A stretch of 64,000 bases of DNA from Candidatus Defluviilinea proxima (lineage in GTDB: Bacteria; Chloroflexota; Anaerolineae; Anaerolineales; Villigracilaceae): the NCBI GenBank assembly GCA_016721115.1, contig JADKIW010000001.1, forward strand, positions 2,371,501 through 2,435,500, given 5' to 3'. The notes under the pieces were generated by a model. It made no database searches. It was not told where the DNA came from and saw nothing but the letters and a program-made list of their open reading frames with translations. The stretch's first letter is position 1; the number at the start of each line of letters is the position of its first letter. Made by a program: the position numbers and the translations under genes. This document shows, in pieces, positions 15,945 to 24,777 of this stretch.

Positions 15945-16769
15945 TTATTTCTCTGTATGTGCGCGCGTGCGTTTGATGTAGGCGTGGGGCGATATGCCGA
16001 TCACGGCGCTAAATTCACGGATGAAGTGCGATTGATCGTAAAAACCAAAATTGGCGGCTACTTCTGCTGAGGATCTGCCATCCGTTTGTTTAAGGGCGAG
16101 GCGGGCGGCGTCCACGCGCATGAGTTGGGCGTATTGCTTGGGCGTCATACCCACCTGTGTTTGGTAGATGCGTTCCATTTGCCGTTGGCTGATCGATAAC
16201 TCCCGCGCCAGTTCAGGGATCGAGTACAGTCCGTTCGATGTTTTGAGTCGTTGCAGTGAAGCAGGGATGAGCACATTTTGTTCCCTGCCAGGTTTCAGAC
16301 GGGAGAAAAGCCAATTTTCGAGCAGGCAAATTCGAGCGCGGAGAGAGGCGGTCTCTTGTAAACGTCCATGCAGTTGTAACAGGCTGGGCCTATCCAGCGC
16401 ATCCAAAAGATTGATCTCGTTCTGTAATTCAACGAGCGGAATGCCGAGAAAGGGGAATGCCGCGCCTTCGTAGAACCGAATGCCCATCAAGTCTATGTTG
16501 CCGAAGAAACCCATGGCGCGCGAAACTGTGTTGGACCCATCCAGGAATATGGGGTCTGTCACCATCTGTGTGCCCAAACGCACTGCATCTCCAAAATTGA
16601 AAACCACCCCATACCCGCCGCGCGGATTCATAAATTCCTCGTGATAGGTGTGAAGGGGATTCTTTCGTTGAAAATACCAATACGACTGCACGTAAGGTTT
16701 CAACGCCGGGTTGGGTTGTAGCAGTTGAAAGCCAAGATATGCTAATTTGGTTTCGGGTGTTTGGGGCAT
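15945..16769 (-). CDS. AraC-family transcriptional regulator
   Basis: About 274 aa from the ATG at 16769 (MPQTPETKLAYLGFQLLQPN); the longer frame to 16886 would overlap the divergent gene and is unlikely. The N-terminal half has the DUF6597-like PALKPYVQSYWYFQRKNPLH block. The C-terminal AraC domain has two HTH motifs: SIPELARELSISQRQMERIY and AEVAANFGFYDQSHFIREFS, then GISPHAYIKRTR. It is divergent from a DJ-1/PfpI gene with 83 bp between starts, a common pairing, and probably controls it. The ligand is unknown. Confidence 0.87.
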   Translation of the reverse strand: MPQTPETKLAYLGFQLLQPNPALKPYVQSYWYFQRKNPLHTYHEEFMNPRGGYGVVFNFGDAVRLGTQMVTDPIFLDGSNTVSRAMGFFGNIDLMGIRFYEGAAFPFLGIPLVELQNEINLLDALDRPSLLQLHGRLQETASLRARICLLENWLFSRLKPGREQNVLIPASLQRLKTSNGLYSIPELARELSISQRQMERIYQTQVGMTPKQYAQLMRVDAARLALKQTDGRSSAEVAANFGFYDQSHFIREFSAVIGISPHAYIKRTRAHTEK

Positions 16770-16852
16770 GCTATCTCGAAGATGTCGAAAAAGTACAATA
16801 TTTTCAGTGACGTTCTCGATATTATAAGGCGAAAATAAACAGGAGATTGATA

Positions 16853-17482
16853 ATGACAAAAGCTTACACAATTGGGATCGTTGCATTCGATGGAGTATTA
16901 ACTGCTGAAGTGGTTGGCCCCGCCGAGGTATTTGGCATTGCGGGTAAACAGGATTGGTTCAAGAATGCGAAAGTGCTATTGATCGGGATCAATGAGCGCC
17001 CCATGATCGTGACCGAGGAGGGGCTTCAGCTTGCCGTGAACGCCACGATCGCCGATGACCTCTCGCTGGATGTGTTGCTCGTGCCCGGCGGTAATGACAT
17101 GAGTCCGCTTCTTGAGAATGAAGCGCTGAATGCCTTTATTCAAAAACAAGAGCAGGATGCGCAGTGGGTGGGGAGTGTCTGTGCGGGAGCGTTTCTCTTG
17201 GGCAATGCTGGCGTATTGGATGGTAAACAGGCCACCACCTGGTTTGGCGGCGAGACGAGTTTGCAGACTCAGTTCCCCGCAATTCAAGTTATTCACGATC
17301 AAGCGGTGGTGATCGACAAGCGCCGCATCACTGCTAACGGAGGGTTGGTCAGTTATCGAGCGGCCTTGATCCTACTCGGACAACTGGTCGGCCCCGATCA
17401 CGCGAAAGAAGTATACGAAACCCTTGGCATGCACCGCCTTGGCACTTGGGCTGATATCGAAGCGAGCATTGTCGCCTCATGA
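16853..17482 (+). CDS. DJ-1/PfpI family protein
   Basis: A 209-aa glutamine-amidotransferase-like fold of the DJ-1/PfpI group. The ATG at 16853 is preceded by AGGAG. The nucleophile elbow is VGSVCAGAFLLG with Cys110, and the upstream Glu is in VVGPAEVFGIAG. A LLVPGGNDM block precedes the elbow. Proteins of this type next to AraC regulators include isocyanide hydratases and glyoxalase III-like enzymes, as well as ThiJ-like proteins of unknown reaction. It lies directly upstream of a cupin gene on the same strand. Confidence 0.85.
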   Translation: MTKAYTIGIVAFDGVLTAEVVGPAEVFGIAGKQDWFKNAKVLLIGINERPMIVTEEGLQLAVNATIADDLSLDVLLVPGGNDMSPLLENEALNAFIQKQEQDAQWVGSVCAGAFLLGNAGVLDGKQATTWFGGETSLQTQFPAIQVIHDQAVVIDKRRITANGGLVSYRAALILLGQLVGPDHAKEVYETLGMHRLGTWADIEASIVAS

Positions 17483-17564
17483 AATGATTTGAGATCAGGG
17501 AGCTTGCTCCTGTATTGCTCGACAACAAATTAATTAACAACACGACTATGAAAAGGAAACCTTG

Positions 17565-17906
17565 ATGTACAAACTTATGCAAGAAAAAGATTTTGAACTC
17601 CGCCCTGGCGGCACTGTGAGATTTGAAGGCGCCCCGCATGGCTCTGGTGCTTCATTCTTCCACGTCAGATCAGAACCGGGCAAGGGGTCTTCCCTGCACA
17701 AACATCCCTACCCTGAGACCTGGGTTGTCCGCGCCGGGAAAGTCCGCTTCACTGTAGGGGATGAGCAGATCGAGACCGATGCAGGTCACATCGTTGTAGC
17801 TGGAGCGAACATCCCTCACAAATACACCAACATCGGAACCGACATACTCGAACTCTTCTGTATCCACCCTTCACCGCAGATCCTTCAAGAAGCCGTTGCA
17901 GAATAA
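17565..17906 (+). CDS. Cupin-domain protein
   Basis: A 113-aa single-domain cupin. The start is the ATG at 17565 with AAGGA upstream. Cupin motif 1 is seen as GKGSSLHKHPYPETWVVRAG (metal-binding His pair and Glu), and motif 2 as GHIVVAGANIPHKYTNIG (His). All three typical ligand positions are present, so it probably binds a metal. Function within this very broad family cannot be assigned. It ends before a strong bidirectional terminator. Confidence 0.85.
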   Translation: MYKLMQEKDFELRPGGTVRFEGAPHGSGASFFHVRSEPGKGSSLHKHPYPETWVVRAGKVRFTVGDEQIETDAGHIVVAGANIPHKYTNIGTDILELFCIHPSPQILQEAVAE

Positions 17907-17915
17907 TGGTCTTAA

Positions 17916-17951
17916 CTAAAGAGCACACAGAGTTCTCTGTGTGCTCTTTAG
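17916..17951. terminator. Bidirectional terminator hairpin
   Basis: Perfect 17-bp stem (17916-17932 and 17935-17951) with a 2-nt loop, between the converging cupin and MDR genes. The flanking sequence has short T/A tracts in both directions (CTTTAG/CTAAAG). Confidence 0.85.
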
Positions 17952-17969
17952 CAAATGTGTCTTTGACGA

Positions 17970-18935
17970 TCAGGCTACTTTGATGATGATCTTCCCGCGA
18001 GCATGTTCTTTTTCGAAATGCCAGAGCGCTTTCGCAGTTTCACTGAGAGGATACACCTTATCAATCACAGGAACGACCTTGCGTGATCCGAGAAGTTCTG
18101 CAATGAAAGCCAGGTCATCGCTTTTCACTTCGGCCGTGTTCATCATGCCGATCTGCTGTCCCTTTGATGCCAATAACGATCCCAGCGATAGGATATGGAT
18201 CATGTGGGGCATGGTGGAGAAACCTGCCATCACGAATTTTCCGTTGGGAGCCAATACACGTTTGTAGTCGAAGATCGAGCGACTTGCGGCTACATCGTAG
18301 ATCAAGTCGTATTGTTTCCCGTTCTTTGTGAAGTCTTCTTTGGTGTAATCGATCACGTGGTCTGCGCCGATGGAACGTACCATGTCCATGTTCCGTGTAC
18401 TGCATACCCCAGTTACTTCGGCGCCATAATATTTGGCAATCATCACCGCAAAAGTCCCTACGCCGCCGGACGCGCCATTGATCAAAACCTTCTGCCCGGA
18501 CTGGATCTTCCCTGTATCGCGGAGGCCTTGTAGGGCGGTCAATGCGGCCATTGGGGCAGCGGCGGCCTCTTCGAATGAAACGTTGTTAGGTTTGTGTGCC
18601 AGTGCATCTTCCGGTGCGCAAACATACTCAGTGTATGCGCCAGACCTGACTTCTCCGAATACCTCGTCCCCCGGCTTGAACATCGTAACCTTGCTTCCAA
18701 CCGCTTCCACGATCCCTGAGAAATCGGCACCGAGACCGGGGTCTTGTGGCTTGAATAACCCAACACTCGTGCGAACAAGGAAAGGCACTGCTCTTACAAA
18801 ACGCCAGTCATACGAATTGATAGACGCCGCATGGACTTTCACGAGAACCTCGGATTCGTTGGGTGTGGGCTTCTCCATGTCAACGAGTTGAACACCATCG
18901 GGTGAACCATACTTATACCGGACACTTGCTTTCAT
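17970..18935 (-). CDS. MDR NAD(P)H-dependent oxidoreductase, copy 1
   Basis: A 321-aa zinc-independent medium-chain dehydrogenase/reductase (quinone-oxidoreductase-like). The GroES-like N-terminus (VRYKYGSPDGVQLVDMEKPT) is followed by the NADPH-binding loop NGASGGVGTFAV and a KYYGAEVTGVCSTRNMDMVR block. Catalytic zinc ligands are absent. It is clearly paralogous to the copies at 19025 and 21172. All three share IDYTKEDFTKNG after the nucleotide-binding domain. It is the last gene of the minus-strand operon that begins at 22170 and ends at the terminator at 17951. The natural substrate is unknown; quinones or enones are typical. Confidence 0.88.
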   Translation of the reverse strand: MKASVRYKYGSPDGVQLVDMEKPTPNESEVLVKVHAASINSYDWRFVRAVPFLVRTSVGLFKPQDPGLGADFSGIVEAVGSKVTMFKPGDEVFGEVRSGAYTEYVCAPEDALAHKPNNVSFEEAAAAPMAALTALQGLRDTGKIQSGQKVLINGASGGVGTFAVMIAKYYGAEVTGVCSTRNMDMVRSIGADHVIDYTKEDFTKNGKQYDLIYDVAASRSIFDYKRVLAPNGKFVMAGFSTMPHMIHILSLGSLLASKGQQIGMMNTAEVKSDDLAFIAELLGSRKVVPVIDKVYPLSETAKALWHFEKEHARGKIIIKVA

Positions 18936-19024
18936 GTATTCTTCTCCTAAAATTGGTCGGCTATTTGTTGTCTATATTTATAACGAATAGGTGGTGCGAA
19001 ATATTCGGCTGAATTTGGGATTGT

Positions 19025-19990
19025 TTACTTTACGGTGATCACCACATTTCCCTTTTTGTGGCCCTTGTCAACATATCGGTGGGCTTCGACAATTTGTTCC
19101 AACGGATAGCGTCTATCTATTACCGGTTTTAGCTTCTCTGCTTCAATGAGCTCCCTGATGAAAATCAACGCTTCATTCTTTTCGACTGACATTCCACTGA
19201 TAACTTTCTTGCCGCCCGTGATCGAAGTCCATAACATGAGAACACGGTTTGTTATCAGGCCAACAGTTGGAAGATAGCAGCCGTTTTTCTTTAGCGAAAC
19301 TTTGCAATGTGAAAACGAACTCTTTCCTACCGTATCGAAAATAATGTCATATGTCTCGCCGTTCTTGGTGAAATCTTCTTTGGTGTAATCAATGACCTTG
19401 TCCGCTCCCAGAGATTTTACCAAGTCCATATTTGTAGTACTGCATACCCCGGTCACTTCCGCTCCAAAATATTTGGCAAGTTGTACTGCATAAACGCCAA
19501 TACTTCCTGATGCGCCAATGATAAGGACCTTCTGTCCGTGCTGAATATTTGCTTTGTCTCTAAGGAAAAACAATGATGTTGTTGCGCCATCAACTGTGGC
19601 AACGGCTTCTTCATAGGTCTTATTGGCTGGTTTGACTGCCAGCGAACTTTTTTCGGGCAGGCAGATGTAATCGGCATAAGCGCCAATATTAAAACCGGCA
19701 AATCCAAAAACCTGGTCCCCTTTTTTGAATCGCCTTACTTTCCTGCCAACGGATTCTATTTCCCCTGCCAGTTCAATCCCAAGTATTCTGAATTTTTTTC
19801 TTGGCCCTCGAAACCCGAAGATCATTCTGCCCCAAAGTGGCTCGCCCTTTCGCATCATACTCTCTGCCGCTGTTACTGTTGTCGCATGGACTCGTATCAG
19901 TACTTCATTGTCTTTTGGGGTGGGCTTCTCTGCCGCTAAGAGTTCAAGAACATCGGGTGAACCGTATTTGTAATAAACAATAGCTTTCAT
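19025..19990 (-). CDS. MDR NAD(P)H-dependent oxidoreductase, copy 2
   Basis: A 321-aa paralogue of copies 1 and 3. It starts MKAIVYYKYGSPDVLELLAA. The nucleotide-binding loop is IGASGSIGVYAVQLAKYFGA, followed by VIDYTKEDFTKNGETYDIIF. It has no zinc-binding cysteine set. It is separated from copy 1 by 89 bp, which hold a GCGAAATATTCGG motif (18996-19008) shared with the region upstream of copy 3. The protein ends RYVDKGHKKGNVVITVK. Same size as copy 1, so duplication without decay. Confidence 0.88.
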   Translation of the reverse strand: MKAIVYYKYGSPDVLELLAAEKPTPKDNEVLIRVHATTVTAAESMMRKGEPLWGRMIFGFRGPRKKFRILGIELAGEIESVGRKVRRFKKGDQVFGFAGFNIGAYADYICLPEKSSLAVKPANKTYEEAVATVDGATTSLFFLRDKANIQHGQKVLIIGASGSIGVYAVQLAKYFGAEVTGVCSTTNMDLVKSLGADKVIDYTKEDFTKNGETYDIIFDTVGKSSFSHCKVSLKKNGCYLPTVGLITNRVLMLWTSITGGKKVISGMSVEKNEALIFIRELIEAEKLKPVIDRRYPLEQIVEAHRYVDKGHKKGNVVITVK

Positions 19991-20020
19991 ATTAAAAATC
20001 CTTTTTTAATTTATATTCAT

Positions 20021-20719
20021 TTATGCAGGCTCAGGAGTGATCGCGGAAACATTGAATCCTTTAGCGATGAACCATACCGCCATTACCATTTCCTGAAGAA
20101 GGATCGGAAGATTCATGATCACCACTGCTGTTGACATGCCTGACTCCACGATGTGGAACATCATGAGAAAGGCTGTGGAAAAATGTAACAGGATGGCGAC
20201 GAGGCCCCAAACCGATATCCAGCGAGGGACAAGCTTCGAGCGATAGAGCAGGTAATACAGCATCAAGGCATCGAGACTGAAAATGATGATCAGAACATTG
20301 CTGATCGAATCGTTTCCCTTTAAGAGCATATCTCCCAAGGTTTGAAGATAAGGCAAGTTGGATGCTCCCGAGGCTGTATATTCATGGCTTACGATGATCA
20401 GGAACAACCAACAGATGACCATGGCGATATAGGCAGTTGTTTCTAGTGCGCCTCTGAAAATAACGTATCCGATTGCTAATACTTCATTTTGTTTCTTGAG
20501 AACGGGAAACAACAGAGCCGAAACCATTGCTAACGTCAGTCCCATTGTGAGCACGAGCAAGGCGCCAATGATCATTGGGTTTTCGTTGACAGATATTTCC
20601 CCCAGAACATCTGAACTTCCCAAGGTTGATTGCGTTACGACGACACTGAGTATACCCGCCACTGTCCCAATGATGTATAACACTCCCGCGCCCACTGCGT
20701 TCATTCTATATGTGTTCAT
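20021..20719 (-). CDS. DUF4386 family membrane protein
   Basis: A protein of about 232 aa with roughly six membrane helices. The start is the ATG at 20719 (MNTYRMNAVGAGVLYIIGTV), which has AAGGGAG upstream; the longer frame to 20782 would overlap the next gene. The conserved DUF4386 pattern is GVLYIIGTVAGILSV at the N-terminus and SKLVPRWISVWGLVAILLHF near residue 170. Function of the family is unknown. It lies in the operon with the MDR genes and a second small membrane protein. Confidence 0.82.
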   Translation of the reverse strand: MNTYRMNAVGAGVLYIIGTVAGILSVVVTQSTLGSSDVLGEISVNENPMIIGALLVLTMGLTLAMVSALLFPVLKKQNEVLAIGYVIFRGALETTAYIAMVICWLFLIIVSHEYTASGASNLPYLQTLGDMLLKGNDSISNVLIIIFSLDALMLYYLLYRSKLVPRWISVWGLVAILLHFSTAFLMMFHIVESGMSTAVVIMNLPILLQEMVMAVWFIAKGFNVSAITPEPA

Positions 20720-20750
20720 TCTTTCTCCCTTTTGAAAGGTGATGATTTCG

Positions 20751-21134
20751 TCAAAACGCTTGTGGTATCCAATTCCACGCATACCAGATCGTTATTCCAT
20801 TGAACACGAGGCTGACAGCGATCAAGAACCTGTCATAAGCGGACGGGTAAGTGGGTAATCCAATAAGGTTGAATAGTAAAAAGAATCCAGCCATAATGAT
20901 GTTCACCCAACGATTAGCAGGATAAGGCAACGTCACGCACAAGACAACCATCACGATGGGGAGCACCATTAAGGATGCTATCAATAACCACATAGGTTGT
21001 GTGAATTTGGTGATTTGCTCTTTCATTGCTTGTGTCTGAGTGTCACCGCTGAATATTCGCAGTACGTCTCCCAACAGGTAAGTCAACATCGTGGCGACCC
21101 ATAATGCCGAAAGTTTTATTTGAATATCTTCCAT
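20751..21134 (-). CDS. Small four-helix membrane protein, unknown
   Basis: A 127-aa membrane protein with about four hydrophobic helices (LSALWVATMLTYLLGDVLRI at the N-terminus, then MWLLIASLMVLPIVMVVLCV, IIMAGFFLLFNLIGL and FLIAVSLVFNGITIWYAW). No family named with confidence; the Asp in helix 1 and the pattern resemble small DUF proteins found next to DUF4386. Thirty bp separate it from the DUF4386 start, so the pair may act together. Confidence 0.65.
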   Translation of the reverse strand: MEDIQIKLSALWVATMLTYLLGDVLRIFSGDTQTQAMKEQITKFTQPMWLLIASLMVLPIVMVVLCVTLPYPANRWVNIIMAGFFLLFNLIGLPTYPSAYDRFLIAVSLVFNGITIWYAWNWIPQAF

Positions 21135-21171
21135 GCTCTACTCTCCTCTGTGCATAGTGAGAAAATAATGG

Positions 21172-22170
21172 TCATGCGGCGATAGTGATGACCACACTTC
21201 CTGCCTTGTTGCCACTCTCGACATATCGATGAGCATCAGCGGCTCTTTCCATCGGAAAGCGTTTGTCTACGATCGCCTTGATCTTTCCCTCCTCTGCAAG
21301 TTTCTTGATGAGTTCCAGGTCTTGCGGTGTTTCTGTGGAAAACGCACAAATAACCTTTTTGCCGCTCGACTTTGATGTCTGCAACATTTGGAAGACTTGT
21401 TTCATCTTGAAACTGGCGAGAAGATAAATTCCATTCGGCTTGAGCGAGTTCTTGCATTTCTCGAAGGAGCTTTTGTTCATGATGTCAAAGATCAAGTCGT
21501 AGGTCTCGCCATTTTTGGTGAAATCTTCCTTGGTGTAATCAATGACTTTGTCTGCGCCCAACGCTTTGACAAATCCCAGCCGTGGCGTACCACATACACC
21601 GGTAACCTCGGCGCCGTAATATTTCGCAAGCTGAACCGCGGCGGAACCGATGCCACCCGAAGCGCCGTTGATCAACACTTTTTGTCCGCGTTGAATGTTT
21701 ACTTTTCGGAGTAATGTCATGGCGGTCAACGCTCCATACGGGACGGTTGCCGCTTCATCGTAACTCATGTTTGATGGCATTGTTGTTACTGTCCCGTTTT
21801 CGGGGACACACAAATACTCGGCGTTGGCACCCATGCTTTGTCCGCGGTACCCAAACACTCGGTCGCCTTTTTTGAAGCGCTGTACATCCTTGCCTGTCCC
21901 TTCGACCATGCCTGCAAATTCGCTTCCCAAAATATTGACTCTGGGTTTTGTAATTCCAAAATATAAACGGGAAGGTAGCCAAAGAGGGAGTGGCATCGAG
22001 AATTTACTGGGTGTGATCGCCTTGAAATTGCGTGCCCAAAGATCGCCAACATTGATAGATACCGCATGGACTTTGATTAGGATCTCGTTATCCTTGGGAC
22101 TGGGTTTCTCCATCTCTTTGAGATGAAGTACATCGGGTGAGCCGTATTCTGTGAGCGTAATTGCTTTCAT
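21172..22170 (-). CDS. MDR NAD(P)H-dependent oxidoreductase, copy 3
   Basis: A 332-aa zinc-independent MDR enzyme, first gene of the minus-strand operon running to 17970. The N-terminus is MKAITLTEYGSPDVLHLKEM; the Rossmann loop is INGASGGIGSAAVQLAKYYG; the shared block VIDYTKEDFTKNGETYDLIF follows. It differs from copies 1 and 2 by a small insertion near residue 55-70 (the PSKFSMPLPLWLPSRLYFGI stretch). The 43-bp repeat at 22253-22295 lies about 85 bp upstream of its start and may carry its control site. Confidence 0.88.
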   Translation of the reverse strand: MKAITLTEYGSPDVLHLKEMEKPSPKDNEILIKVHAVSINVGDLWARNFKAITPSKFSMPLPLWLPSRLYFGITKPRVNILGSEFAGMVEGTGKDVQRFKKGDRVFGYRGQSMGANAEYLCVPENGTVTTMPSNMSYDEAATVPYGALTAMTLLRKVNIQRGQKVLINGASGGIGSAAVQLAKYYGAEVTGVCGTPRLGFVKALGADKVIDYTKEDFTKNGETYDLIFDIMNKSSFEKCKNSLKPNGIYLLASFKMKQVFQMLQTSKSSGKKVICAFSTETPQDLELIKKLAEEGKIKAIVDKRFPMERAADAHRYVESGNKAGSVVITIAA

Positions 22171-22252
22171 AATGAGTTTCTCCGTCTTCTTTCTGTTATC
22201 GATAAACTGGAAATTACAGCTTTTAAGCCTTTTATTTCTCTGACTTTCTTGA

Positions 22253-22295
22253 TCGTGTTCATCGATTCAACGTGCAGTTGGCATGAAATATTCGG
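22253..22295. repeat. 43-bp direct repeat, left copy
   Basis: Matches 38 of 43 positions with 23397-23439, same orientation. Both end in GTTGGCATGAAATATTCGG. They bracket the GAF-protein gene. A shorter relative (GCGAAATATTCGG) is at 18996-19008. Confidence 0.85.
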
Positions 22296-22391
22296 TTGTC
22301 TTGTAAGCAATCTGCAAGGGGACATTTACATACTGTTAATTGCCCGTTAAATAGCAATAGATATACTGGTCCCAGTTTGGATACAGACATC

Positions 22392-23360
22392 ATGACCACA
22401 TTACGGACTCCAGTCAATCCATTTTTATTGCCCACAGGGGAGTTCCAAACGCCAGTATGTTTGGGTGACATGCCCTTGCATCGTTATCAAGTACCCATTT
22501 ATACGAGAACTGAAACAGTCACTTCGTATCTGGATGTGCACCCGGAGATCCCCGGTGTGATTCTCACTGACCGAGGAAAACTTCATAGTGTTATTACCCG
22601 TTCAAGGATGTTTGAGCGTTTGGGACATCGTTATGGTGTGGAGTTGTTCCTGCGTAAACCGATCATTGAGCTGCAAATGAATCTTGGCGTCAGTGCTTAC
22701 CCTGTTTCCAGTAACACTCGTATTCAAGATGCTGTCCAGATTGCGCTAAAACGTTCACCAGACGATGTATATGACCCATTCGTCGTCATATTCGATAATG
22801 ATGATATGGGATTGTTGGATATACATGTCTTGTTGCTTGCACAATCTCACACATTGCAAAACGCTAATAACATCATGGGTAATCTTGCGCGTATTGAACA
22901 GGCCATCCGGTCTGATGCACCCCTTGATCACATTTTAGATTTCTCCTTGAAATCTCTGCAGAAGGTAGTTCCTTTCCATAGCGCGGCGATCCATGTTCAG
23001 GAATTGGAAGTTTTACACGGACTGCATGGTTCGATCTATCCTTTTAACCGGTCATTGTATCCAAATGATATTTTGCAAGCTGTGTTAAATATCCGTCAGA
23101 CCATGCAACTTGATGATGTGACTTCTGTGCCAGCATGGGACTCATCGGCTCCTTTTCACGAGGTCCGTTCGTGGGTTGGGGCTCCGTTATTGAAACAACC
23201 TCAGGCATTTGGAGTTCTTTCGGTCATGCGCCATTCTCATTCTCCGTTTAGCAAGAATGAAATGAATGTAACCAGCGCATTTGCCGAGTTGATGAGTAAG
23301 GCCATATGTAATGTGCCTGTCAATACTGTGCCACATTCCGTACAATGGAAGAAACAATGA
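22392..23360 (+). CDS. GAF-domain protein with an N-terminal CBS-like region
   Basis: About 322 aa from the ATG at 22392; an upstream in-frame start at 22296 would add 32 residues, and no strong ribosome site separates the two. The first half (about 1-150) has a CBS-like pattern (VTSYLDVHPEIPGVILTDRG, later DPFVVIFDNDDMGLLDIHVL). The second half is GAF-like (LDHILDFSLKSLQKVVPFHS, SWVGAPLLKQPQAFGVLSVM, ending in a long helix). There is no output domain (no GGDEF, HD-GYP or kinase), so it may be a sensor that works by protein contacts. It is divergent from MDR copy 3 and bracketed by direct repeats. Confidence 0.65.
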   Translation: MTTLRTPVNPFLLPTGEFQTPVCLGDMPLHRYQVPIYTRTETVTSYLDVHPEIPGVILTDRGKLHSVITRSRMFERLGHRYGVELFLRKPIIELQMNLGVSAYPVSSNTRIQDAVQIALKRSPDDVYDPFVVIFDNDDMGLLDIHVLLLAQSHTLQNANNIMGNLARIEQAIRSDAPLDHILDFSLKSLQKVVPFHSAAIHVQELEVLHGLHGSIYPFNRSLYPNDILQAVLNIRQTMQLDDVTSVPAWDSSAPFHEVRSWVGAPLLKQPQAFGVLSVMRHSHSPFSKNEMNVTSAFAELMSKAICNVPVNTVPHSVQWKKQ

Positions 23361-23396
23361 TTTGCATCAAAGACAATCTGCAAATTTGATGTATGT

Positions 23397-23439
23397 TCGT
23401 GTTTGTCGATTCGGCGTGCGGTTGGCATGAAATATTCGG
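23397..23439. repeat. 43-bp direct repeat, right copy
   Basis: Partner of 22253-22295. The word CAATCTGCAA also occurs beside both copies, but on opposite sides. Confidence 0.85.
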
Positions 23440-23478
23440 GCTAGTTTTGCTTTTGTAAATCAACTGGTTAAAAAAGGA

Positions 23479-23504
23479 ACCGCCTTGAGAGACCAAGACG
23501 GTTG
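23479..23504. terminator. Hairpin between converging GAF and HD-GYP genes
   Basis: Inverted repeat AACCGCCTTG / CAAGACGGTT with a 6-nt loop and one G-T type mismatch, flanked by an A run on the left (T run on the minus strand). It fits a terminator for the HD-GYP gene, whose stop is at 23530. Confidence 0.65.
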
Positions 23505-23529
23505 TTATTTAATCGTGTTTGATGATCAT

Positions 23530-24675
23530 TCAAGGCGCAGATTGATCGCTGAGTAACTCAATAAAAGCCTCAACAGCATCAGGAAAGAAGTGTTTTCCCG
23601 ATTGCGCTCGAATATAGGCTAGAACCTTTTCTTTCTTCCAGGCTTTCCGATAGGGGCGATTGGATGTGAGCGCATCATAGACATCTACTACAGCAAAGAG
23701 CCGCGCGGATAACGGAATCTCTTCCCCTTTTAGTTTACGGGGATACCCCGTCCCATCCCATTTTTCATGGTGGCAATAAGGAATATCCAATGCGGGAATA
23801 AGATAATCGATATTAGAGAGAAGCTCGTAGGCCTTCTCAGGGTGAGTTCGCATGATCGCTATCTCTGCTTTCGATAACCTGCTTGGCTTCTGTAGAATGG
23901 TATCAGGAATTGCCATCTTCCCGATATCATGCAAAAGAGCGCCTCTTCGAATATGCCCGATTTCAGATTCTGGGATGCCCATCTTTTCTGCCAGAGCAAT
24001 GGTCAATCTGGTAACGCGTTGCGTATGTTCATCTGTAGCATGGTCTCGCATATCGAGCACACGGGACCATCCCTCAAGTGTCGCGTCGTAGGTGTGTGTT
24101 AGGTCGGTAACTGCCTGTTGGGCTTTTTTATACAATTGTGCATTTGCGATCGCGAGAGAAACTTCATATGAAAGTATGTAGCACAGATCAACCTCATCAT
24201 TGGTAAACAGGCGAGTGTCACTTGTTGTACCGACAATGAAAACGCCGATCACATCTTCTTTCAGAAGTAATGGAAAGTAAAGGATTGAAATAAGGTGACG
24301 GGAATCAACAACGATTTTTTCGGCAGGAGAAAGTGATTCTATTCTGGCATCATAGAGATATACAGGGGATTTTGTATGAACGACATTTTCTATATGTGGA
24401 TGATCCCCAAGGTATGAACTGAGTACGCCTCTTGGCATTTCAGGAGGCAGGGGTGGGGAGGTTGCTCCGAGGTGCAATATCTTGTCTTCAAGCGTATAGA
24501 TTGCGCCTGTATCCAAACTAAGTGATCCGATGACACTCTCAATCGAGATCTGCAAAACCTTGGCTAAATCCAATGTGGAAGCGAGACAACTGCTGACCTT
24601 TAATAGGGTCGACAATTCTTTTGCAGATACCTGCCTGGTGATCTTCTCGTATTCTGCAAACTCAATATCTCTCAT
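23530..24675 (-). CDS. GAF-HD-GYP cyclic-di-GMP phosphodiesterase
   Basis: A 381-aa cytoplasmic signalling protein. A GAF domain fills about residues 20-185 (SVIGSLSLDTGAIYTLEDKI; ILYFPLLLKEDVIGVFIVGT). A short helix then leads to the HD-GYP domain. Catalytic features are intact: HD at 249-250 in ALLHDIGKMAIPD, HHEKWDGTGYP at about 302-312 (the GYP motif), and the FAVVDVYDALTSNRPYRKAW block. The expected reaction is hydrolysis of c-di-GMP to pGpG or GMP. There is no response-regulator domain, so the GAF part probably senses a small ligand. Confidence 0.92.
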   Translation of the reverse strand: MRDIEFAEYEKITRQVSAKELSTLLKVSSCLASTLDLAKVLQISIESVIGSLSLDTGAIYTLEDKILHLGATSPPLPPEMPRGVLSSYLGDHPHIENVVHTKSPVYLYDARIESLSPAEKIVVDSRHLISILYFPLLLKEDVIGVFIVGTTSDTRLFTNDEVDLCYILSYEVSLAIANAQLYKKAQQAVTDLTHTYDATLEGWSRVLDMRDHATDEHTQRVTRLTIALAEKMGIPESEIGHIRRGALLHDIGKMAIPDTILQKPSRLSKAEIAIMRTHPEKAYELLSNIDYLIPALDIPYCHHEKWDGTGYPRKLKGEEIPLSARLFAVVDVYDALTSNRPYRKAWKKEKVLAYIRAQSGKHFFPDAVEAFIELLSDQSAP

Positions 24676-24777
24676 TGTTTAGGCCTCACTTACATATTGA
24701 ATATACTCGTCAACTGTTCTTCTGTGGAGGGGTTTGTCAGCAGGAGTATTCTGGAGAATATTGAAGGCTTATTCTCA

